64,000 nucleotides of DNA from Olsenella sp. oral taxon 807 (GCF_001189515.2 NZ_CP012069.2:2046001-2110000), one strand, 5' to 3'. Shown: positions 1 through 9,102, counted from the first letter of the stretch. Numbers and translations: made by a program. Notes: generated by a model not told the origin, from the letters alone.

Positions 1-107
1 AGGAGAAGGACCCACGGGCGTCGGCCGCGAGCGGGTTTCCCCGCCCGTACGGGACTGCGTCCCACGGCTCTGGGCCCCTCCCTTCGCGCCACAGCAAGTC
101 CCGGATG
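1..107 (-). pseudogene. Remnant of a second LRR-protein C-terminus (runs off window edge)
   Basis: Bases 1-70 align without gaps to 944-1013, inside the C-terminal carboxypeptidase-regulatory-like domain of the LRR gene, with 59 of 70 identities counted by eye. Bases 89-107 then match 1146-1164 at 17 of 19 positions, so about 110 bp of the parent sequence between the two blocks has been lost. Orientation is the same as the intact gene. The fragment may continue beyond base 1. It is read as a decayed paralogue lying downstream of the small membrane protein gene. Bases 108-300 show nothing recognisable. Confidence 0.55.
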
Positions 108-300
108 CCGCCGTCGCCGGCCCGACCCGTAGCGCGCGGGTCGGGGGACGAGGCCGGCGGCTCACCGGGAGCGCAGGGGCGTGGGGGCGTGACTGTCGCG
201 TACATGCCGCGCCTGGCCTCCCGCCCCTCCCGCCCGGGGAGGCGACCGTGGGGGCGTGGCCGCAAGGGAGGGGCGCCGACGAGGGCGCGGCAGGCGCAGG

Positions 301-789
301 TCACGGGACGAGCTCCCAAAGGCGCAGGATGCAGTAGGCGCTCATGCCGCCGAAGGTAAGGTAGGAGAGGAGCCGCAGCCCCCAGGTCGAGGGCAGCAGG
401 CGCGAGGGGTCGCGCGGGTCCACCCAGAGGGTCGTCCGCTTCTCCCAGGCGAAGAGGTAATCGCCCGGCGTGTAGTCCTCCGCCGTGTACGTCACCCCGC
501 CATACGTCCAGCGCCAGCCGCAGCCGCTGCTCCTATAGAGGCCTGGGGGATAGGGGGGGCCTGCCTCCTGGCTGGCGACGATCGGCTCCCCCTCCACCGG
601 GACCCAGCGGAGCCTGCGCCAGACGATGTGGGCCGAGAGGCCCAGGGAGAAGGCGACGTGGAGGGCGAGGGCGAGCGTCGCCCGAAGTATGCGAACGCGA
701 TGGGGCGCGTCGCCCGTGAGCCCCGCGCCCCCCACGAACAGCAGGGCGAGCGTGAACCACCAGTACAGGGCGAGCAGCACGTTGTCCAT
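301..789 (-). CDS. Small membrane protein, DUF3592-like, coupled to LRR protein
   Basis: A 162-residue protein of unknown function. Hydrophobic segments lie at about residues 4-20, 34-57 and 140-160. The stretch between the last two is a polar, probably extracytoplasmic or cytoplasmic beta-type domain containing WVDPRDPSRLLP, which recalls the DUF3592 pattern (a v-x-YDP-x-xP core between membrane helices). The start is fixed by a TGATG overlap with the stop of the upstream LRR gene, implying translational coupling. A clear paralogue lies at 37391-37852 (shared MDNVLL start, VWRRLRWVPV, and the WVDP..PSR.LP..W motif). The coupling suggests it works with, or protects against, the large surface protein; that is inference only. 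Confidence 0.75.
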   Translation of the reverse strand: MDNVLLALYWWFTLALLFVGGAGLTGDAPHRVRILRATLALALHVAFSLGLSAHIVWRRLRWVPVEGEPIVASQEAGPPYPPGLYRSSGCGWRWTYGGVTYTAEDYTPGDYLFAWEKRTTLWVDPRDPSRLLPSTWGLRLLSYLTFGGMSAYCILRLWELVP

Positions 790-3700
790 CAGGCGGCCCT
801 CCCAAGGGCTGCGGGGGCGGAGGGGGAAAGGGCCCGCTCCGGCGACCCGGGCGCAGCGGACGGCACGTAGAGCCACCCGCTCTGAGCGGGCCGGTACCCC
901 TCCGCCTCGACCCTCACCTGGTACCAGCCCTCCGGCACCTCCCAGGCGAAGGACCCCCGGGCGTCGGTCACGAGCGGATTTTCCTGCCCGCACGAGGACG
1001 CGTCCCACGGCTCGGGCTCCGTGCCCTCGAAGGGCCTGTACCAGAGCGTCACCCTGGCGCCGAGGATGGGTGCCCCCGTGTCCGCGTCGCGGATGCTGCC
1101 GGAGGGGTCTATGCGGGCTGCGGACCTGGAGCCCCTTCTCTCGTACCACAGCAGGTCCCAGATGATGCTCATGTCGATCCAGCCTATCGCGAAGGAGTTG
1201 ACGACCCCGAAGACCCCCAGGGCGACGCCCAGCTCGAACGGCGCACCGATGACGCAGGCAATCGAGAGGCCGATGTTCACAACACCGAGGACCTCTGCCA
1301 GATCCATCCTTCGATTGAGGCTTGCCCTCTCCTCGTCGGAGAGGTCCATATGGCCGATCACATCCCTGATGTGATCGTATCTCACCACCTGCACACCAGA
1401 GGACACTACCGATGAGATAACGGACACTACTCCCACAGTCGTGCCCGGTGACTTGAGACGCCCAAACACCTCCTTGGCCGCCTCCATGTACTCCTTGCTC
1501 GCGCAGTACTCCTCCCAAGCCTGGAGGCCCGTCCCAGAGCCGAACAACACGAGGTCCACGTTCGTCACCCCGCCGGGGCCGTCGCTGGCCCTCATGTAGC
1601 AGGAACTGCCGTCGCCAGTCTTGTAGGGGCCACCCACCATGCCCGGGGAGCCGATGACCTTCCCCCTTGCCACGGGGAGGTACGTGCGCCCTGCAGGCTC
1701 GTATCCCTGCTCGACCGCCTCCTCGACGGTCGCGGGCGCGCCGGCCTGGCGAGCCTCCTCGGCGTCCCGCTTCGTGATAGTTATCGTCGCGGGGCCGTCC
1801 TCGTCCCTGAACAGGGTGGGCGAGTGGTAGGTGTAGCGCATGGCGCCGTCGGGGAGCCTCTCCGACGTCACCGTGACGTCCTCCCACCCGGCGGGCCTTG
1901 CGGCTGTCGGCGCGGGGATCGTCCCTGGGACGGAGGGGTTAGCCGCGACCTCCTTGGGCCTGACCCTGCAGGACACCGATAGCGCCCCCGGCACGTAGTC
2001 GTGGTCCAAGGGGTCGAACCAGCCCTCGGCGACCCAGCAGCCCACGGCCCCGTCCCACGTGAGGTCCATGTACTTCCTCTCCGTGCCCTTGACGCTGACC
2101 ACGCGGGCCGCCTCGATGCGCTCGGGCGGCGCGTCGAAGGCGACCTCGAAGCGGAAGGGGTGCTCGCCGTGGTAGGAGGAGAGCAGGAAGGTGTAGCTGG
2201 CCGGGTCGCCCCCCAGGAGGTCGTGGTCCCCGCCGTCGTAGCGCATGACGAAGGAGGTTACGCCTGCGGCCGCGGGGTCGAAGAGCACGGTCCCCCTGGC
2301 GGAGGAGCCCCCGCAGGAGGCGCTGACGGCGTACTCCCAGCCCTCGACGGGCGAAGACACGGAGACCTCGGCCTCGTAGGCGCCGGAGGCGGAGGCCGTG
2401 GCACTCCCGGCGGGGACCCCGCCCACGCGCAGCTCGACCCTGGACCCGGCGGGGGCGTTTCCCCTCACGGAGAAGGTGCCGGAGGCCGTGACCTCCGGGA
2501 CGGAGATTGACAGCGGCGAGCTGAGGTCCGCCACCGAGCCGACGACCTCGCTCGCGGGGGCGCCGCCGCTTCTGAGGGCGACGCTCGCGTAGCTGGGGGA
2601 GGATGCCTCGCCCGCCGGCACCTCGCAGAGCACCTCGACGCTCCCCGAGGGGGCACCCGTCGGGACGTAGAGCTTCCTGCCGCTAAGCGACCAGTCCGCC
2701 GCGGCACCGTCGACCCTCACCTCCCGGACGTCCGTCGAGGCGGGAACGCCAAGCGTCACGGCGCCCACCGAGACGTCGGCCGACGGCTCGGCGAGGCCCC
2801 AGCGGACCGTCAGCTCGACCAGGCCGTCGTCCAGGCGCCGGGCGGAGTAGGAGCAGGCGGCGGGATCGAGCAGGGCATGGGTGCCGTCGCTGGCGGCCAC
2901 GCCTATCCCGTGCTCCATCGCCCAGGAGTAGGCGAAGGAGCCCCTCGGGCACGAGATGGTGAGCGCGTCGCAGCCCTCGAAGGCGGTGTCGGCTATGGAT
3001 GTGACGGAGGCGGGGAGCGAGAGCGAGGCGAGCGACGTGCAGCCCTGGAAGGCCCTGTCGCCCACGGAGGTGACGGTGCCGGGGACCTCCACGGAGGCGA
3101 GCCTGCCACAGCCCCCGAAGAGCCCCGTGGCGACTCGCACGGAGCCCTCGGCGAGCCTGGCGGAGGAGAGGCCGGAGCCCGCGAAGGGGCCGTCGCCCCG
3201 GAACCATCCGCCCGTGGACTCCAGCGAGGCGGGCACCGTCACGGAGGCGAGGGGGCAGCCGGAGAAGACGCGCGAGCCGAGGGAGCGCAGCCCCTCGGGG
3301 AGCGTCACGGAGGAGAGCGAGGAGCAGCCGTCGAAGGCGTCGTTGTCCACGAAGGAGACCGAGGCGGGGAGGTCCACCCCGGCGAGGGAGGAGCAGCCCC
3401 TGAAGGCGCCCGCCCCCACCCTCTCGAGCGAGGGCGGCAGCGAGACGGAGTGCAGCGACGTGTGGCCGGACAGGGCCGAGTTGGCGATGCCCACCACCTT
3501 GGAGCCGCCGAGCTCCTCGGGGATGGAGAGCTCGATGGCGTCGCCCGCGTACCCCGTCACCTCGACGCCGCCGGAGGCCTGCTGATAGCTGAACCCCTCC
3601 TCGGGGGCCACGGACTGCAGCTCTGCGTCGCCGTCGACCACCTCGCCGGGCGCCGCGACGTCACCCGCCTCGCCGGTGTCGGCAGGCGCTGGCTCGCCGG

Positions 3701-3845
3701 ACGACGCGACGTCGTCCTGCGACGCCTGGGACGTGCCAAGGTGCAGCGCCCGGGCGGCGACCTTGGCGTACGCGCAGTCCGGGACCATCCCCACGACCTG
3801 CGCCATGGACAGGAACGCCGACAGGACGCCTCTCGCGGCCCTCAT
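789..3845 (-). CDS. Secreted BspA-type leucine-rich-repeat surface protein
   Basis: A 1018-residue protein. An N-terminal signal peptide (MRAARGVLSAFLSMAQVVG...AYA) supports the ATG at 3845, preceded by AAGGGGAG; a GTG at 3872 is open but less likely. Residues about 95-320 are tandem BspA/TpLRR (LRR_5) repeats of the type LPxSVxxVGxxAFxGCxSL, found in secreted adhesins. Ig-like, Ser/Ala-rich segments follow (about 330-650). Two strongly hydrophobic stretches (about 800-820 and 850-899) precede a C-terminal carboxypeptidase-regulatory-like beta domain from about residue 912 (GSIRDADTGAPILGARVTLW). No LPXTG anchor is seen. Base composition looks even more GC-rich than the neighbours. It ends in a TGATG overlap with the small membrane gene. 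Role: probably surface adhesion; an effector-like role is possible. Confidence 0.8.
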   Translation of the reverse strand: MRAARGVLSAFLSMAQVVGMVPDCAYAKVAARALHLGTSQASQDDVASSGEPAPADTGEAGDVAAPGEVVDGDAELQSVAPEEGFSYQQASGGVEVTGYAGDAIELSIPEELGGSKVVGIANSALSGHTSLHSVSLPPSLERVGAGAFRGCSSLAGVDLPASVSFVDNDAFDGCSSLSSVTLPEGLRSLGSRVFSGCPLASVTVPASLESTGGWFRGDGPFAGSGLSSARLAEGSVRVATGLFGGCGRLASVEVPGTVTSVGDRAFQGCTSLASLSLPASVTSIADTAFEGCDALTISCPRGSFAYSWAMEHGIGVAASDGTHALLDPAACSYSARRLDDGLVELTVRWGLAEPSADVSVGAVTLGVPASTDVREVRVDGAAADWSLSGRKLYVPTGAPSGSVEVLCEVPAGEASSPSYASVALRSGGAPASEVVGSVADLSSPLSISVPEVTASGTFSVRGNAPAGSRVELRVGGVPAGSATASASGAYEAEVSVSSPVEGWEYAVSASCGGSSARGTVLFDPAAAGVTSFVMRYDGGDHDLLGGDPASYTFLLSSYHGEHPFRFEVAFDAPPERIEAARVVSVKGTERKYMDLTWDGAVGCWVAEGWFDPLDHDYVPGALSVSCRVRPKEVAANPSVPGTIPAPTAARPAGWEDVTVTSERLPDGAMRYTYHSPTLFRDEDGPATITITKRDAEEARQAGAPATVEEAVEQGYEPAGRTYLPVARGKVIGSPGMVGGPYKTGDGSSCYMRASDGPGGVTNVDLVLFGSGTGLQAWEEYCASKEYMEAAKEVFGRLKSPGTTVGVVSVISSVVSSGVQVVRYDHIRDVIGHMDLSDEERASLNRRMDLAEVLGVVNIGLSIACVIGAPFELGVALGVFGVVNSFAIGWIDMSIIWDLLWYERRGSRSAARIDPSGSIRDADTGAPILGARVTLWYRPFEGTEPEPWDASSCGQENPLVTDARGSFAWEVPEGWYQVRVEAEGYRPAQSGWLYVPSAAPGSPERALSPSAPAALGRAA

Positions 3846-4010
3846 CACGCCACTCCCCTTCACACGAACCACTCAAGTCGTAAAGAATCCTAGGCCTTGC
3901 CGGCGTCACATGCAAGGCGTGAAATCAAACTTGTAACAAAGCGGCCGGAAGGGTCGGCGCCCTCCCGCGCCCCGCACGGTCCGTTCCGACCACGGGCGTG
4001 AGCCCACGGG

Positions 4011-5087
4011 TCACGACGGACCGCCACCCGCCCCAGCATCGCCACCAGCCTCACCGACCTCGCCTCCCAACTCAGCCAAGATGTAGAGGGGGCGACCCTT
4101 GACCTCGGTGTAGATCTTTGAGACATACAGGCCAACGACGCCGAGCGCACAGGTGATCATGCCAACGCCCAGAAGGATCACGACCATCATCGAGGGCCAG
4201 CCGGCCACGCGATCGCCAAAGAGGAGCGCCCTCACGAAGATGACGACCATGAGCAGGATGGACAGCGCCGAGAAGACCAGGCCGACGGCGACGATCAGCT
4301 CGAGCGGCTTTACCGTGTAGGCGATGATGCCCTCAAGGGCGTAGCTCGCAAGCGACCAGAACGACCAGCTCGTCTCCCCGGCTGCGCGCTCGACGTTCTG
4401 AAACTCGACCCACTCGACCCGAAAGCCCACCCATTCGAAGAGGCCCTTCGTGAAGCGGTTGTACTCCCTGCACTCGAGCACAGCTTGGACGAAGCGCCGG
4501 CTCATGACCGAGAAGTCGCGTGCGCCGTCCTTGACGTCCAGTCCGGTCATGCCGCTCATGACCTTATAGAAGAGGCGCGCGAAGGCCGAGCGCAGGGCGG
4601 GCTCCCCCTTGCGCGAGACGCGCCTCGCCGCCGCCCGGTCGCACTCACCACTCGCAACCCTCTGGAGCATCTGAGGCAAGAGCGACGGCGGGTCCTGCAG
4701 GTCGACGTCCATGACGGCAAGGTAGTCGCCGATGCCAAGCGCATGCTCGAGGCCCGCATACATGGCCGCCTCCTTGCCGAAGTTGCGCGAGAACGAGACG
4801 TAGCTCACGTCACCATGCGCCTGCGCCAGCTCGCGGAGCCTCCCGAGCGTCTCGTCGCTCGATCCGTCGTCCACGAAGAGCAGGTGCAACGCAACGTCCA
4901 TGGCCTTGAGGCTAGAGCCTGCGGCCTCATGGATCGTGCGGTAGAAGAGGCCTACCGTATCCTGCTCGTTGTAGCAGGGAACGACCACCACGAGACTTCC
5001 CCCAGGAGGGGTCTCTCCCTCCCGCTCAGCCCCGGCTATGGCGGCGGGCGCGGCCTGAGCTGGGCACTCGCCACCCCCAGGGCTCAC
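4011..5087 (-). CDS. GT2 family glycosyltransferase, polyprenyl-phosphate type (GtrB/CsbB/DPM1-like)
   Basis: A 358-residue enzyme expected to transfer a sugar from a nucleotide donor to a polyprenyl phosphate on the inner membrane face. The GT-A fold shows VVVVPCYNEQDTV (about 33-45), FVDDGSSDET (71-80) and the metal-binding MDVDLQDP (126-133). Two C-terminal membrane helices (about 262-290 and 300-322) are typical of GtrB/CsbB. The start is GTG overlapping the stop of the upstream GT39 gene (GTGA). The pair fits a flow in which this enzyme makes the lipid-linked sugar that the GT39 protein uses outside. The sugar is not predictable from sequence. The first 30 residues are low-complexity, so a later start cannot be excluded. 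Confidence 0.85.
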   Translation of the reverse strand: MSPGGGECPAQAAPAAIAGAEREGETPPGGSLVVVVPCYNEQDTVGLFYRTIHEAAGSSLKAMDVALHLLFVDDGSSDETLGRLRELAQAHGDVSYVSFSRNFGKEAAMYAGLEHALGIGDYLAVMDVDLQDPPSLLPQMLQRVASGECDRAAARRVSRKGEPALRSAFARLFYKVMSGMTGLDVKDGARDFSVMSRRFVQAVLECREYNRFTKGLFEWVGFRVEWVEFQNVERAAGETSWSFWSLASYALEGIIAYTVKPLELIVAVGLVFSALSILLMVVIFVRALLFGDRVAGWPSMMVVILLGVGMITCALGVVGLYVSKIYTEVKGRPLYILAELGGEVGEAGGDAGAGGGPS

Positions 5088-6751
5088 CGAGCCACCTTCT
5101 CGAGCTTGTAGAACACATACTCCTTGGAGGAGATCGGGCGATAGAACGACATGCTGCCTTGGACCCTATAGCCAAACCACTGGGCGACGTCACCGACCTT
5201 GAAGAGGGTCGTGGGCGTCTCGAGGTACCAGAGCTCGTCTGGACCGTCAACGAAAGCCTCATCGAGGGTATCGCAAAGCGTCAGGGAAGGCTCGTAGGCC
5301 TCATAGGCCACGCGCGTCGAGTCGCTGTAGCCCGCCAGAATCGCCCGTGCACCCGCAGCCCCCGTCACCAACGTCCCGACCTCGCAGTCTGACGAAACGA
5401 GCGCGCCGTCGGGAATGGACTCTAGAAACTCGTTGGCCGCTGCGTTCTGGGGACTGTGGTAGCGGGGTAGCCAAAATGCCATGGTCTGCGCTGTGAGTAG
5501 CACGGCGATGGCCGCAGCGGCCCCGTAGAGCAGGGGCCTGCCGGCCCGTGCCAAAACGAGCGAGACGGCCAGGACCAAACCGGCCAGCCCCACGTAGAAG
5601 TAGCGCACATAGAGGATGGGCCTGTTCATGATCAGGCCCGCGAGCAGGGCCAGACAGAGCGGCAGCAGATAGACAATGAGGCAGACCGTGAGCGAGTGGG
5701 TGAGGACCCGCGGCACCCACCCGGTAAGGCCGCTATGCCCTCGGGCGTCGCCCGAACACGCGTCTCCCTTGCTCGGCTTCTCCCCTCCTGCCCTTCTCGT
5801 CCCAGCCCGAGAACCAAGGGCGGCCGCCGTGACCACGACGGCGACGAACGCGAGCGACCCCACGAGCGTCAAAGACTCTGTCAGACCACTCATGACCACC
5901 GCGTCGATGCTTGCCATGTCGCTGTCGAGGAAGGGAAAGCAGACGATCTGCAAAAGGGCCCTCGGGAGGTCAAGCCTGATCCAGAAGTACTGGGAGACGT
6001 GGCCTGCCTGCCCGAGCAGGGCACCCATCCACGGAGCGAAGCTGGCACAGGCAAGCGCCGCCGTCAGGACGTAGTCGCGCACGACGTGCGTGTCCCTCAG
6101 GCAGCGACGAGCGCAGACAAGCGCCACGATGACACAGAGGTTCACCGAGAAGGCCGCCATGAGCGCAAAGTAGTGGCAGTTGGCAGCTGCTGCGGACGAG
6201 AGGCACAGCACGACCCACCAGTGCCGTGGCAGCGTGGGCGCCGCCTCTCCCAGGCGCGCCTCACGCAGCGCCCGAATGACCCGAAGCCCATAGATAAGGC
6301 ACACGCCCACGAAAAGGGCCGCCCAACTGTACATGCGGATCTGGCTGGACACCCTAAACGACCAGGGGCTCACCAGCGTGAGAAACGAGAATGCGATACC
6401 CACGTGCCTGCCAAAGTCACGGCGCAGGTGAGTGTAGCCCAGAAGTGAGAGACAACCCAGGGCCGCCACCGAGAAGAGGCGGTAGGCGACCACATTGTCC
6501 GGAAAGAGGAGCCACACGAGCTTGAGCAGGTAGTAGTAGAGGGGCGGGTGAACATCGCTCGCTGCGATGCGCCACAGCTCCCCCAGAGGGTGGCGAACGA
6601 GGGCCACCGAGTAGCTCTCGTCGAACCAAAGGGCACTGTAGGAAGACAGCGAGGACAGAAGGACGACTCCCGCCACGATGACGGCAATGTGGGCCACCTT
6701 AAGCGGCTCACGCCCCGCCAGGTCCTTGCCCTTGGGTGCAGGAGACCCCAT
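5084..6751 (-). CDS. GT39/PMT-like membrane glycosyltransferase
   Basis: A 555-residue polytopic membrane protein with about 11-12 hydrophobic helices. Near the N-terminus it carries LWFDESYSVALVRHP, then DVHPPLYYYLLKLVW, the GT-C signature (acidic residue in the first loop, DxHPPLYY) of the ArnT/PMT family that moves sugars from lipid carriers to extracytoplasmic acceptors. A soluble C-terminal domain (about residues 430-555) follows the last helix. ATG at 6751 lies 3 nt after the stop of the upstream ABC ATPase, so it probably shares that transcript. Its 3' end overlaps the GT2 gene. The acceptor (protein or cell-wall polymer) is unknown. Confidence 0.85.
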   Translation of the reverse strand: MGSPAPKGKDLAGREPLKVAHIAVIVAGVVLLSSLSSYSALWFDESYSVALVRHPLGELWRIAASDVHPPLYYYLLKLVWLLFPDNVVAYRLFSVAALGCLSLLGYTHLRRDFGRHVGIAFSFLTLVSPWSFRVSSQIRMYSWAALFVGVCLIYGLRVIRALREARLGEAAPTLPRHWWVVLCLSSAAAANCHYFALMAAFSVNLCVIVALVCARRCLRDTHVVRDYVLTAALACASFAPWMGALLGQAGHVSQYFWIRLDLPRALLQIVCFPFLDSDMASIDAVVMSGLTESLTLVGSLAFVAVVVTAAALGSRAGTRRAGGEKPSKGDACSGDARGHSGLTGWVPRVLTHSLTVCLIVYLLPLCLALLAGLIMNRPILYVRYFYVGLAGLVLAVSLVLARAGRPLLYGAAAAIAVLLTAQTMAFWLPRYHSPQNAAANEFLESIPDGALVSSDCEVGTLVTGAAGARAILAGYSDSTRVAYEAYEPSLTLCDTLDEAFVDGPDELWYLETPTTLFKVGDVAQWFGYRVQGSMSFYRPISSKEYVFYKLEKVAR

Positions 6752-6754
6752 GGC

Positions 6755-7570
6755 CTAGTATCCCCTGATGGAGTTCAGGAAGTCACGGGCACGCTCTGTC
6801 GCGGGATGGTCGAAGAACTTGTCCGGCGAGGACTGCTCTAGGATCTGGCCCTCGGCCATGAACACGACCTGGTTGGCGACGCGGCGCGCAAACCCCATCT
6901 CGTGTGTGACGACGACCATGGTCATGCCCTCCCTTGCAAGCTCAACCATGACCTCGAGGACCTCGTTGATCATCTCTGGGTCGAGGGCGCTTGTCGGCTC
7001 GTCGAAGAGCATCGCCTTGGGGCGCATCGCCAGCGAGCGCGCGATCGCCACGCGCTGCTGCTGACCGCCCGAGAGCTGCGCGGGCACCTTGGAAGCCTGC
7101 TCGCTCACGCCGACCCTCTTGAGCAGCTCCATTGCCTGCCGCTCGGCCTCCTTACGCGGGGTGCCCAGCACCTCAATGGGTCCCATGGTCACGTTGTCCA
7201 GGATCGTCCTGTGCGAGAAGAGGTTAAAGCTCTGGAACACCATGCCCATCTGCGCGCGCATGGCCGCAAGCTCCTTGCCCTCCTCTGGAAGGAGGCGCCC
7301 CTCGATGAGGATCTCGCCGGAGTCTATCGTCTCAAGGCGGTTGATCGTGCGGATGAGGGTGGACTTGCCCGAGCCCGAGGGGCCGATCACGACCAAGACC
7401 TCTCCCTTATCGACCTTGAGGTTGACGTCCCTGAGCACGTGCAGCTCCCCGTAGTGCTTCTCGACGTGGCGAAGCTCGATGACAGGGGGATCGGTGTCTG
7501 CCGCAGTGTCGGCAGATGCGGCCTTTACGCTGGTCGCAGGGGGGGTTAAGCCTGCCTTCTCGTCTGACAT
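6755..7570 (-). CDS. Polar amino-acid ABC transporter, ATP-binding subunit (GlnQ-type)
   Basis: A 271-residue ATPase energising uptake by the two permeases encoded just upstream. It has Walker A GPSGSGKST (63-71), the signature LSGGQQQR, Walker B AMLFDEPTSALD and a switch His (VVVTHEMGFARR), all in the arrangement of the GlnQ/HisP family. The first ~28 residues (Ala/Thr/Asp-rich) are an N-terminal extension. The start is supported by AAGGAG seven bases before the ATG. It is the last transporter gene of a four-gene set and leads into the glycosyltransferase genes. Confidence 0.95.
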   Translation of the reverse strand: MSDEKAGLTPPATSVKAASADTAADTDPPVIELRHVEKHYGELHVLRDVNLKVDKGEVLVVIGPSGSGKSTLIRTINRLETIDSGEILIEGRLLPEEGKELAAMRAQMGMVFQSFNLFSHRTILDNVTMGPIEVLGTPRKEAERQAMELLKRVGVSEQASKVPAQLSGGQQQRVAIARSLAMRPKAMLFDEPTSALDPEMINEVLEVMVELAREGMTMVVVTHEMGFARRVANQVVFMAEGQILEQSSPDKFFDHPATERARDFLNSIRGY

Positions 7571-7600
7571 GTCACTCCTTAGCGTGGGCGGACAGGGGCA

Positions 7601-8446
7601 CTAGAAGGAGCTCGTGCCCAGGCGCGAGATGATCCTCACGCCCGTACGGGCGGCGATGAGGGCCGCCAGCCTGTTGATGAGGTAGTTGAGCAGGATGTAG
7701 ATCACGGCGACGACCGCATAGACCGACACGAGCGCGTTGTAGTTGTTGATGAGCACGCGCGCGTCCTGCATCATGTCGGGGTAGCTGACCACGTAGGCGA
7801 GCGTCGTGTCCTTGACGACCACGACGAGCTGCGAGATGAGCGTCGGGATGACATAGCGCACCGCCTGGGGAAGCACGATCTTTGAGGTGATCGCGCGGCG
7901 GCTCATGCCGAGCGAGAGCGCGGCCTCAACCTGACCCTTGGGAACGGCGTTGACCCCGGCGCGGAGGACCTCGGCGATCACGCCCGACGCGGCAAGGCCC
8001 ACCGGAAGCGTGATCATCCAGAACGCCTGGAGCTTGATGCCGTACTGCGGCACCACCAGGAAGAAAAAGTAGATCAGAAGCAGGCTCGGAACACCGCGGA
8101 AGAAGTCGATGACGATGCGACAGACGAGCGCGAGGGGACCCGGTCCGCTCGTGCGGCCGAGCATGAGGAGCAACCCCAGCACCAGGGCGATGACCCCGGC
8201 TGCGAGCGACACCTGCAGCGTCCCGAGAAAGCCACTGCCCAGAAACGCCCAGGTGCTGCTCCGCGCAAAGAAGGACCAGTAGCGGGGGGCGAACTGCCCC
8301 TTTAGGTAGAACTGACGGACGACGAGGGCGAGCAGGCCCACCACGAGCACGATGCCCACGCCCGTCCAGACGCGGATGAGGCGCCTGGTCCTTGGTCCCG
8401 GGGGCTCATAGAGCGCATCGCGCATCGAGCCTGAGTTCACGCTCAT
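7601..8446 (-). CDS. Polar amino-acid ABC transporter permease (second)
   Basis: A 281-residue inner-membrane permease of the HisMQ/GltK family. Its first helix follows a ~35-residue cytoplasmic N-terminus (LIRVWTGVGIVLVVGLLAL), and the EAA-type loop reads EAALSLGMSRRAITSKIVLPQA, which contacts the ATPase. ATG at 8446 overlaps the upstream permease stop as ATGA; a more upstream in-frame start at 8488 would lie deep inside that gene and is rejected. It pairs with the permease at 8443-9102 as a heterodimer, as in glutamate or cystine uptake systems. Confidence 0.93.
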   Translation of the reverse strand: MSVNSGSMRDALYEPPGPRTRRLIRVWTGVGIVLVVGLLALVVRQFYLKGQFAPRYWSFFARSSTWAFLGSGFLGTLQVSLAAGVIALVLGLLLMLGRTSGPGPLALVCRIVIDFFRGVPSLLLIYFFFLVVPQYGIKLQAFWMITLPVGLAASGVIAEVLRAGVNAVPKGQVEAALSLGMSRRAITSKIVLPQAVRYVIPTLISQLVVVVKDTTLAYVVSYPDMMQDARVLINNYNALVSVYAVVAVIYILLNYLINRLAALIAARTGVRIISRLGTSSF

Positions 8447-9102
8447 CTGAGTATCCTCACCCTCTGGTCTATGCGATTGCCGACCCATCCTATCGCGACT
8501 GCCGTCAGCGCGTAGCCCAGAGCCGAGACCATGAAGGCCGCGATGCCTCCGGTGGCATGCGTGTTGATGAAGGACACGAGCCCCGTGAGCTCGTTGGGCG
8601 CAAGGGGAACCTGAGAGCCCAGCGCCGTCGTCAACATGACGGCAATGAGCAAGTTGGTCATGGGAAGCACGGTTGTCCTGAGCGCCTGGGGGATGACGAG
8701 CTGGCGCATGATCTGGGAAAAGCCAAGGCCCAAGGAACGCGCCGCCTCGACCTGCCCGACCGCGATGGTGTTGATGCCGCTCATGAAGTTCTCGCTGCCA
8801 AAGGCCGAGGCCACAAGTGACACGACGACGATGACGCTGGGCAGGTAGTCAAGGGTAACGCCCAGACGTGGCAGGGAGTACACCACCAGCACGAGGAGCG
8901 ACACGCCCGGAATGTTGCGAAAGACCTGAACATACAGGTCACCCACAGCCCGCAGCGGCCCTATGGGGCTCACGCGCATGACGGTGACGACAAGTGCCAG
9001 GGCCATGGCGGCAACGTAGGAGATTGCAGTCATACCCCACGTCATGAGAAGCGCCGTCACGTACAACCCACCATACTGGGAGATGAGCTCAGAAAACCCC
9101 AT
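8443..9102 (-). CDS. Polar amino-acid ABC transporter permease (first)
   Basis: A 219-residue permease with about five membrane helices and the EAA loop QVEAARSLGLGFSQIMRQLV. It is the partner of the 281-residue permease. ATG at 9102 is preceded by AAAGGGGG, which beats the upstream in-frame start at 9156. The gene lies 166 bp after the substrate-binding-protein gene, a common gap that lets the binding protein be made in excess. HisM/GltJ family; substrate class is polar or acidic amino acids, exact substrate unknown. Confidence 0.93.
   Translation of the reverse strand: MGFSELISQYGGLYVTALLMTWGMTAISYVAAMALALVVTVMRVSPIGPLRAVGDLYVQVFRNIPGVSLLVLVVYSLPRLGVTLDYLPSVIVVVSLVASAFGSENFMSGINTIAVGQVEAARSLGLGFSQIMRQLVIPQALRTTVLPMTNLLIAVMLTTALGSQVPLAPNELTGLVSFINTHATGGIAAFMVSALGYALTAVAIGWVGNRIDQRVRILR

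Noticed and set aside
301-1887. 528-codon minus-strand frame read as one gene
   Set aside because: Its first two thirds are an Arg/Gly-rich shadow of the LRR gene in another frame. Only the last 162 codons, starting at 789, look like a protein and have a paralogue at 37391-37852.
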